This document shows, one piece after another, positions 56,277 through 64,000 of a stretch of DNA of 64,000 nt (the stretch's first letter is position 1; every line of letters begins with the position of its first letter). The stretch comes from Poa pratensis (taxonomy: Eukaryota > Streptophyta > Magnoliopsida > Poales > Poaceae), in NCBI GenBank assembly GCA_947311845.1, contig CAMZMU010000075.1, positions 25,717,200-25,781,199 of the forward strand, given 5' to 3'. Below the pieces are notes generated by a model. It was not told the DNA's origin and made no database searches. It worked only from the letters and a program-made list of their open reading frames with translations. Both the position numbers and the translations under genes were made by a program.

Positions 56277-56523
56277 CAATGATCGGCTTTCATATAATTT
56301 TATCCCGATAAAAATAAAAGGTTTAATACATGCCGATACAATTGGTAACCACTGCTTAAATTAGTTTAGCAAACAACTCACATTCGGTTCTTCTTAATGG
56401 AGAGCAATGATAGGCTGTCATATAATTTTATCCTAATTAAAATAAAAGGTTGAATGCAGGTCAATAAAATTGGTAATCACCACTTAAATTAGCTGAGCAA
56501 AGACCTCACATTTGGTTTTTCTT
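56277..56523 (+). repeat. 127 bp tandem duplication
   Basis: The copies start CAATGATCGGCTTTCATATA (56277) and CAATGATAGGCTGTCATATA (56404). They stay collinear to TCTTCTTA/TTTTCTTA with about 15-20 % difference by eye. Confidence 0.85.
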
Positions 56524-56593
56524 ATCTGTTCAACCAAAACATAAAAAGAGTATGAAACAAAGTATTAGAATAACCAGCTTGGATTTTTGTCTG

Positions 56594-59500
56594 TCACCTT
56601 ATGGGCTTAACTAAGTAGAATCTGCACACAAAACAAACATGGCTTATGGGGATTAAATGATATATATATGTGTGTACATATATATATAGAGAGGGGAAAT
56701 CAGGATACAGAGTACTTTGGATACCTGAATTCCATTTGAGATCAGCTGCAGCGGTGGCCGATGTTGTTCCCAATGCTATTCCGGAAGAGAGGACATCAGA
56801 AAACTTGCAAAACAAATGCACATTAGAATTTAAGCAGCTAAGCAGGAGCAACCAACGGAAAAGACATCACCTGCAGGAGAACACGGGAAGGGTAGACATC
56901 AAAGAGAGGCGAGGCGTAAGATGCGAATGGAAGCCCAATCTAGTGAGGAGCTGCAGACAAAATATGATACACCAAATGAAGGAGCTCATACAGTACATGA
57001 AGCAAAACGAACCAGCAGGCTTTCAACACACCATGTTAGTGTAACTAACAAAAAGTAATTATGCTCCTCATGTGTAAACATCAGGCAACACACATTTTAA
57101 ACCTCACACAATGTACCCAGCAAGAGGCATGTGGAAGTGAAAAGAAACGCAAGGCTTTTGCGTTTTCTTGTAAGATGAAGTTGTACACATCATTTTCATG
57201 TAATGAGTTTCATGTAACCGATATTGATTTAAATAGTCAGCGCAGCTGGTCTCAAGCATTCAAAATGAGACATCAACAATGAAGAGCTGGACGATGGCAG
57301 AGTCACACACACAATGTAGACCAACCTAGTCTATAAACCATCGGCACATCTTCAAAGATAATGACACCACATCTAAGGATATGACAACTGGGCTCATCAT
57401 CGCTGATACAAAGATAGGAAAACACCATCTGTCTCAAGTAGTATCAGCTCCAAAAGTAGATCTATCATGAATTCATGAGAGCCAAGACACTAACATTGAT
57501 GAATACTATATATTCACACGCAGAAATAAAAACCCTGCAAATGATGTTTCCAGTCAGGTGCATCGATCCAAAAATATCATAGGGAAGAAAGAACCAGATT
57601 TGAAGGACTCATTATCAGTAAATGCAAACACAACAGACAACTATATTCTAGAAAAGCATTACAAAAGACAGGTAGAACAATGACATTTTGGAACTAATGG
57701 GACATTCATAAGAAATGGGAAACCGTCTATGATATCGTCCTTGTTTTAGAAATGTAGGTAACAATTTAAAATATTTTGAATACCGAGAAGCCAAAAAGAT
57801 GCATCATGTTTATTAAAGACTTCAAAGATTATAGAAATTAAATTCATAAGAATATGTTTCACTAACTTATCATCTGCATAGAGACGTAAATAACTTATCG
57901 TAAGATCTGGAGCAAGCCATGCACCTCCTATTGTTAGGTGGAGCAAGGCAACCAGGTAAAGGGCACAAACATTTCACAAAATATATTCCTATGAACAACA
58001 CAAGAGGTTTATTTTTTTAGCTAACAATAGTACGACAAAACTGGAGGCAAGAATTTGCAGGCATTAACAGAGTGGAGTGCCAAGATTCAGCTGATCAAGA
58101 TGATACAATGGTGAAATTATAGACTCCATTGAAAACAATAATTTCCCTTATGTAAAAACCCTAGATCAGGACAAAAACAAAAGCAGTGGTGGCTTACCTA
58201 AATGTTGTCCAAATCGGGTGTCTTCATGGAATAACCATTCATATAATAGCACTCTGTAAATACCAAACTACATAACCTAAGATAAAAGGCTCAAAGTACT
58301 GAACATGTTATTCCAGGACATGAAAGAAGAGGCCTAGCTTGGCCACTCAGAAAGTCCAAAGCAGAAGTAAAAAAAAAAGCAGAAGTACAAATACATCAAA
58401 TCATTTAAGCATCGCCATGCAGGTCATATTCATGTAATCACAGAACAACCCCCGGGTTCAGACAACATACCGGTAGGACAGTGCCCCAATTGCCAAGATT
58501 GATCCCACAGCAGCACCGCGCATGAGATGATACTCCTATAGATAATTTTGCAGTGAACCTGTATTATATGAAAATAAAACCTAAGAAATCCACAAAGTGA
58601 GTATGTACGTGAATTCTTTTAATCAAAAGGACCAGATTCATTGCTGCTCTAGTTTAAGGCAACATGCGACGACACTATTTTGTATTTCAGAACTGAGTGT
58701 CACTCTAGTTATGGTCAATACCTTGAACTAATGTCATAAATTTCAGAAAATGACAGCAACATTTGATGTGGAATGTCTAAATCAGTACCTAGCAAAATAT
58801 TTGGAAAGAACCTGGATAAGAAGCAGGACAAAATATAACAACATAGTATATTAGTATATCCACAACAGAGAGTGGACAATAAAGATTCTCACCTTGCAGA
58901 CATGCTACGTGACCAGCAAGCACAAGCATGAAGCAAACCGTACAACCTGCAGAGGAAATGTTCGCTTAAGCTAGAAGGCCACGGTGCAAACAAAAACGAC
59001 AGCGACTATAAACATGTGAATGCATGTCTTCATTTATAAACTTGTCAAGAAGCGATAGAAATAGCACTGAAGGGCATCTTATGACTTTTCAAAGGAACTG
59101 ACATTACCTTGTTGGAGAACTGGCAATATTTCCACTCCATTTAAAAGAGCATATGACCCTGAGAAAATAAACAACACAAGAAGCTATTAACTGAACTGAA
59201 ACATCAGGAGGACCAGGTAAATAAATAAAACTATTAGCTGCACATGCAGATCTGAACTTTATTATTTACAGGTAACTACCTTGCGTCAACAGTGACCACA
59301 TTGAGAAGTTTATTGAGCGCTCTTGACTCCAGATTGGTAGATGCATTCATCTGGGCTGCAGTCTTCCCATTAGTATCGGCAAGTCTTCACTAATTCAAAA
59401 TGTCAAATAATGTTGTAAAGACAATATTACTTTGCTTACTCTAACTCGATTGCCAATAATAATTAAGCAGCAGAAACGAATATTGTCTATTTACTACCAA

Positions 59501-62500
59501 TTATGGTGTCTAACTGCGTGAGCAGCAAAACTAACAAAATCAAGGTTCTGACTAAAGCCTAACATGAAACATCTAGCACAACATCGCACTATATAATTTT
59601 TATCTCAGAATTTATTTCAAGAATGTTGTCCCACGCCCACAAAAGGCATACACATCTAAACAAACAACATATATACATGTACAACGGTGAATGCATTCAA
59701 TAAACATGTAATGACACGGAACTTGATATTCTTCACCTACAGCTTTATGGCTCTTTCCTTGTAGATACATGCATCAAGGTGATTCATGAGCAAAAGTGCT
59801 TTTCAGTTGTGATTCATGAGCAGAAGTGTCGGTGCCAAGGACATCTACATGTTAAATAACATCATTACCACTCATAAAAGCGCAAAGCTACAAAGATAAA
59901 CCATAATCAGACCCAAGTATAAGAACATCTTTAGAACACCATACCAAGTTGACAGCCTGATCCACATAGTCTAGACACCAATGCTTCTACGGATTTAAAT
60001 GCAATTCTTTAGGCAAATGGCTATTTCCTCATGAAAAATATATATTCCGGTTTCACCAAAGCATGATTCAGTCAAAGTACCGGTTTATCCCCATTCTAGG
60101 CAAATCATTTTAGGCAAATAGTTATTTCCTTAATTCAAATTTACATCAATATATACTCTGCATCAAGATAATCAAACCTCCACTTCACATCCTAAACCAA
60201 AGCATTCATAAAAGATAACTTCGAGGAGGGAGCAAGAGGACTCTAAAGCAAACCTTGAGGACGGACAAAATCATCATTGTGGAATCCCTGGTCACTGAAG
60301 AGGCATACAACCAAAATCATCAAATTGAACTATGTTTAAATCTTTCATCAAGTGTTATTGAGTATCCAATCTTGTTTCCTGTTACCAATAAAGGATCACC
60401 GGTCACTATAAGAAAAGTAAAATAGAGAAAGAAATATATATTGGAACAATAATGTAAAAGACATAAGGATTGCACAAAGCCAACTCAACAACAAAAGAAA
60501 CAATAGTCATCTCAATTCATTTAATAGCTCGTGGGAATCAACGAATTAACAGATTCATATGTTGCTCCTCGTTGGTCCTAGCGCTGAGCCTGTGTGGCGC
60601 CCTGGCATTGAGCAGGGACTCCACACTGTCGAGGTACTGCAAGAACAAACGATTAGGGCTTGCTGACAGTACCCAACAAACAGAAGTTGGAAGAAAACCT
60701 CAGAAACAGGGATGAGTGCAACTTCAAGAGTCTGTAAACAGAATCAATATAGTATATTAATGGAAAATATGTATTAGGATCTAGGGATCACCATCAACTA
60801 TGTTGCTTCATACATAATCATAATTAATCTCCAAATAAGAAAACATAAGTTCAAGTGCAAATGAATATACCAAAGTTGGTAGTACAACAGAAACGAATAC
60901 AGCCCTAAATCATAACAGATTTTGCGAATATCAGACTGCAATTTACATATCATGGTGAGTATAAGTAACAATACTTTCTAGGGCAAACAAAAACCTTGAC
61001 AACAAAATGGAAAAAAGGTAGCAATGCCAGAAATTAATTGTTCACCTGGATGGTGCAGTAACTTAGTAAGCAAGACCACCAATAGAAATAGAATGACCAG
61101 AATATTCATATTCTTTCGATATGCCAAGGATAGCTAGGAAATTTCCACTGTACTTCCTATACAGAAGCTGCAAGAAACATTAAAGCGCGTCAGCACCAAA
61201 ATATACATGTAACTATACTTCCTACAGCTCTGGAATTGAAGCTTGTACCTGGAAATAAAATACAGGTTGGATATGAGTGCAGAGCACAGAATGGTGGACA
61301 TGCTCGAAGTGTAGAGCAATTTTTTTGGTATGATCCTGAAAGGTTTATTTTATGGACATCCACATATTCTGACCTGAAAGGTGTCATTTATTTGGTTTCA
61401 TATGGGGCAGTATATAGCAGAGACCAAGGACATTGCAGCGTGCGTGTGCCAGCAATAAAATTTCCATCTGGAGCTTTTCTGGCAAAAATGGATGGGTCAT
61501 GCGTGAACAACAACCTAATGGACAAAATCAAATATTCATAAATTTGATCTAGATGGAGATTATGAACTAATAAGAATGACACCGCAAATTTTTACCCTGA
61601 ATCAATATTGAAAGCAAGCATGAACTGGACACCACCCATCGTCGCTCTCTGTTTCACAAGAAACAAATGAACATCATTACAAATGGCGATATATATTATG
61701 CATCACCTAGATTTCGTAATCTAATTCTTATAATTTTGCTTGAGGTAGTACTTTAGCACCCATCCAAGAGGGAAAAGCCACGAGATCTACTTAATTTGCA
61801 CACACAAAATCAATATGCTAACAGCAGAAAAGCTCAAAAACTATGAAACCAGATCCTTTATGAATATCATAATGTCTGGTAACGTTGACAATCTACCAAA
61901 TTAAACAAATAGGTTGAAAGATTTTTTTCGGATATTGCGTGACAACAAATAAATTTCATCACAACAATTGTCATCATACCAAATCAATTTGTACACCAGC
62001 TGAGAAGGTTGAAATCTACACCAATGATCTACCTAGCTAAGCTTTAGTGTAGTACACCAGCTGAGAGAGAGAGACCTGTATATCGAGCCGTGACATGGAG
62101 GATATGGTCCTGGTTTTGCATTCCTAGGAAGTCCCTCTCGCACTATGCGACAATGACCACGCTACTCCTGTTGCATGCTGAAAGGGAGGTAGATACTGAG
62201 AAGATAAGGATGCACTAAAGCACAACTTGGAACCAACTATATTTTCAAAAAGGACGGCCTTAATCTGCTACCAAATATCATAATCTCAATTAATCTCTAA
62301 AATTGGAGTAAGAGAAGCTTAAGTGCAAATGAGTACTTCACAATTAGTGTACCTAACTACATTATTTTTACCGCAGCAGAAAGGAAGCAACATCAAGGCA
62401 AAGTGAAACTTTCATCTCTATGGTGAGAAGGCTGAAATATTATTTCTAATATCTCATCATACAAATTCAATCCCCATACAAATTTGAAAGTCTGAAACCA

Positions 62501-62775
62501 TAAATGTGTAGTCCCTTCAGATACATATGCCAAATCACAATAGGTTCTAGTAATATCATAAGTCACTCTTAATAAGAGAAGGCAACATGTTAGTCATAGA
62601 AGAATCTGCATTGATAAATTGGAACTGAAGGGAATGAGCTCACTGTGGATGACTGCAACACCTGTGGTCGCAGCACCAACGTCGTGTCCTCCCCGGACTC
62701 CTCCAGCATCCGGTGCATGGTAAATTGGAGGCACCAATCCTCAGCTTCGTGTCCTCGCCAGCCACTTAGGCAAGT
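56594..62775 (-). other. Row of exon-like segments, unidentified gene or remnant
   Basis: Several short minus-strand open segments are bounded by AG/GT and read like protein: 62775-62664 (GWRGHEAEDWCLQFTMHRML), about 61660-61607 (ATMGGVQFMLAFNIDS), about 61172-61050 (YRKYSGNFLAILGISKEYEY), about 60652-60540 (YLDSVESLLNARAPHRLSAR), about 59400-59280 (NASTNLESRALNKLLNVVTV), about 59160-59107 (ALLNGVEILPVLQQ), about 58536-58470 (YHLMRGAAVGSILAIGALSY) and about 56810-56720 (SDVLSSGIALGTTSATAAAD). The introns would be long and AT-rich. Stops occur inside some segments (for example after GGLAY near 61070), and I could not chain them into one frame or recognise a family. It could be a real multi-exon gene, a pseudogene or chance. 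Confidence 0.3.
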
Positions 62776-63057
62776 CTGTACAAAATTCACAACATTGACC
62801 TCAAAACTTAAAAGTGATTTCAAAAGAAACCAAAAACGAAGCTAGTAGTTGATTTCATTTCAGAAAAGATGCCACACAAAAGCATGAATCTGTCCAAAAT
62901 TCACAGCTGCGCACACATGCAACCTGAAAGTTAGAACACAAACTAAAAATGTGCACAGGTGCAACTACCTCTGAATAATAATTATCCTGCAAGTTCAACC
63001 CAATCAAATAGAGGAGGCAAAGGAATGATAAACATATTGTCATCTATTAATCTTATA

Positions 63058-63091
63058 CTAGTTGAATTGTGGCGCGTCGGCACGCCGCGCC
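63058..63091 (-). mobile_element. Helitron 3' terminus 3 (minus strand)
   Basis: On the minus strand a hairpin (GGCGCG / CGCGCC arms, 63071-63091) is followed by CACAATTCAA and CTAG (63058-63061), then T. The body would extend to the right, through the AT-rich repeat to the GC-rich tail and probably past the window. The terminal bases differ from termini 1 and 2, so it is another family. Confidence 0.6.
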
Positions 63092-63417
63092 TTTAGTAAA
63101 AATAAGTAAAGGAATTTGAAATTTTGGAATTTTCAAATTTTGAATCGTATGTCATGAATTGTCGACCTTTTTTTGTGTTAATGAAATTGGTTAAATAGGG
63201 CGGCCCCACATAGCGGAATTATGAGCAGTGCGTGAAGTTGTTTCCGAAAAGAATAAGAATATGACATGGGAGGCCATGCATTATTGTAATTCGTAGATTA
63301 AAAGGTTCTGATTTTGTGAATTTCTGAAATCTATTTTCAATTTTTGTGATTTTTTGGAATCTTTTTTTGAAAATGAAGTTTAAAGCTTGGTATTTTTTTT
63401 GGAGTAGAATTATTTTG

Positions 63418-63782
63418 GAAATTATTTTTTTACTGGTTTCTATTGTATGTGGTTTCTATTTTTTTTGTTGGAAAATTATTGTAAATCACAGTTTAAATGA
63501 TTTTTATTTTGTGGGGTAAATTCAAACTTGAAAATGCGGCAATTTGAATTATTCAAACATGAAATAGTCCGGGAAAAAATTTCCTACCATTTTCATGTAG
63601 TAATTATTTTTTTTCTGGTTTCTATTGTATGTGATTTCTATCTTTTTTTTTTGGTTGGAAGATTATTGTAAATCACAGTTTAAAAGGTTTTTATTTTGTG
63701 GGTAAAATTCGAACTTGAAAATGCGGCAATTTGAATTATTCAAACATGAAATAGTCCGGGAAAAAATTCCTACCATTTTCAT
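63418..63782 (+). repeat. Tandem repeat, two copies of about 183 bp
   Basis: Both copies run from TTATTTTTTT, CTGGTTTCTATTGTATGTG and ATTATTGTAAATCACAGTTT through AATGCGGCAATTTGAATTAT to TCCTACCATTTTCAT. They differ at a few positions. Confidence 0.9.
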
Positions 63783-64000
63783 ATACTTTTTACGTGACGT
63801 CAGGATGACGGTGGAAGTGGCAACGCCGGCGATGGTGACGCGCGTGCACGCGAGGCGGCCGCGGGCGGCGGTGCCGCTGAGTTTGTGTGGCCGGAACTGG
63901 GGCTAGCGACGTGCAGATGCAGCGGAAGATGGCGACCACGGCGGGCTCGATTGCGGCGAGTCTGCGAAGTTCGGCGAGGCGATTTCGGGCGAGGAGGGAG
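63783..64000. other. GC-rich tail at window edge
   Basis: An abrupt rise in GC with short open frames on both strands and no recognised motif. It may be the start of a gene or the GC-rich section of the Helitron. Confidence 0.35.

Larger units (their letters stand above)
54968..56590. other. AT-rich interval with simple repeats
   Basis: No gene is recognised. It contains an (AC)n run (55470-55494), a 24 bp direct repeat of TTTTTAGCCTCCTCAAAGAT-AAAC (55767 and 55794) and a 127 bp tandem duplication (56277-56523). Confidence 0.6.

Noticed and set aside
61236..61541. Plus-strand 101-residue frame
   Set aside because: Not recognised, and it overlaps the exon-like minus-strand region without splice or start context.

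Overview
The window looks like nuclear DNA of a large-genome grass, most likely Triticeae (wheat, Aegilops, barley or rye group). This is inferred from intron-rich plant genes, Stowaway MITEs with CTCCCTCC ends, L1-type LINEs, Helitron ends, a Harbinger element and a Gypsy-like element with 5.45 kb LTRs. There is no bacterial, viral or CRISPR signal.

Layout. 1-1.8 kb: 3' part of a dead LINE. 1.8-7.7 kb: three copies of an unnamed repeat family, two of them head to head as a 2.26 kb imperfect palindrome; each complete forward copy holds an inner element with about 44 bp terminal inverted repeats. 9.4-26.3 kb: a gene island with a BAH/agenet chromatin-reader gene (+), a small HMA-domain gene (+), the plastid pyruvate dehydrogenase E2 gene (-) and the first three exons of the ESCRT-III gene VPS60 (+). 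A 5.8 kb LINE sits in VPS60 intron 1, and its target-site duplication covers the splice donor. A Helitron 3' terminus lies at 28.66 kb.

28.77-44.19 kb: a PIF/Harbinger-type element with a broken Myb/SANT-like gene and a small RNase H1 N-terminal-domain ORF. It is split by a very young LTR retrotransposon (TSD GCCTG) that has no gag or pol. 44.2-53.8 kb: gene debris, comprising RPN2 exon 1, a tandem 5S-rRNA-derived cassette and a B3-domain pseudogene, then an AT-rich tract ending in a second Helitron 3' terminus nearly identical to the first. 54-63 kb: mostly unannotated DNA with a complete Stowaway MITE and a row of exon-like segments on the minus strand that I could not identify. 63.06 kb to the end: a third Helitron 3' terminus on the minus strand, a tandem repeat and a GC-rich tail.

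The three otherwise conserved genes between 10 and 19 kb carry at least five apparent single-base deletions. This points either to indel errors in the assembly or to decay of the island. The strongest new observations are the palindrome and its repeat family, the LINE insertion across a splice donor, the 5S-derived inverted-repeat cassettes, and the RNase H1 N-domain ORF inside a Harbinger element.
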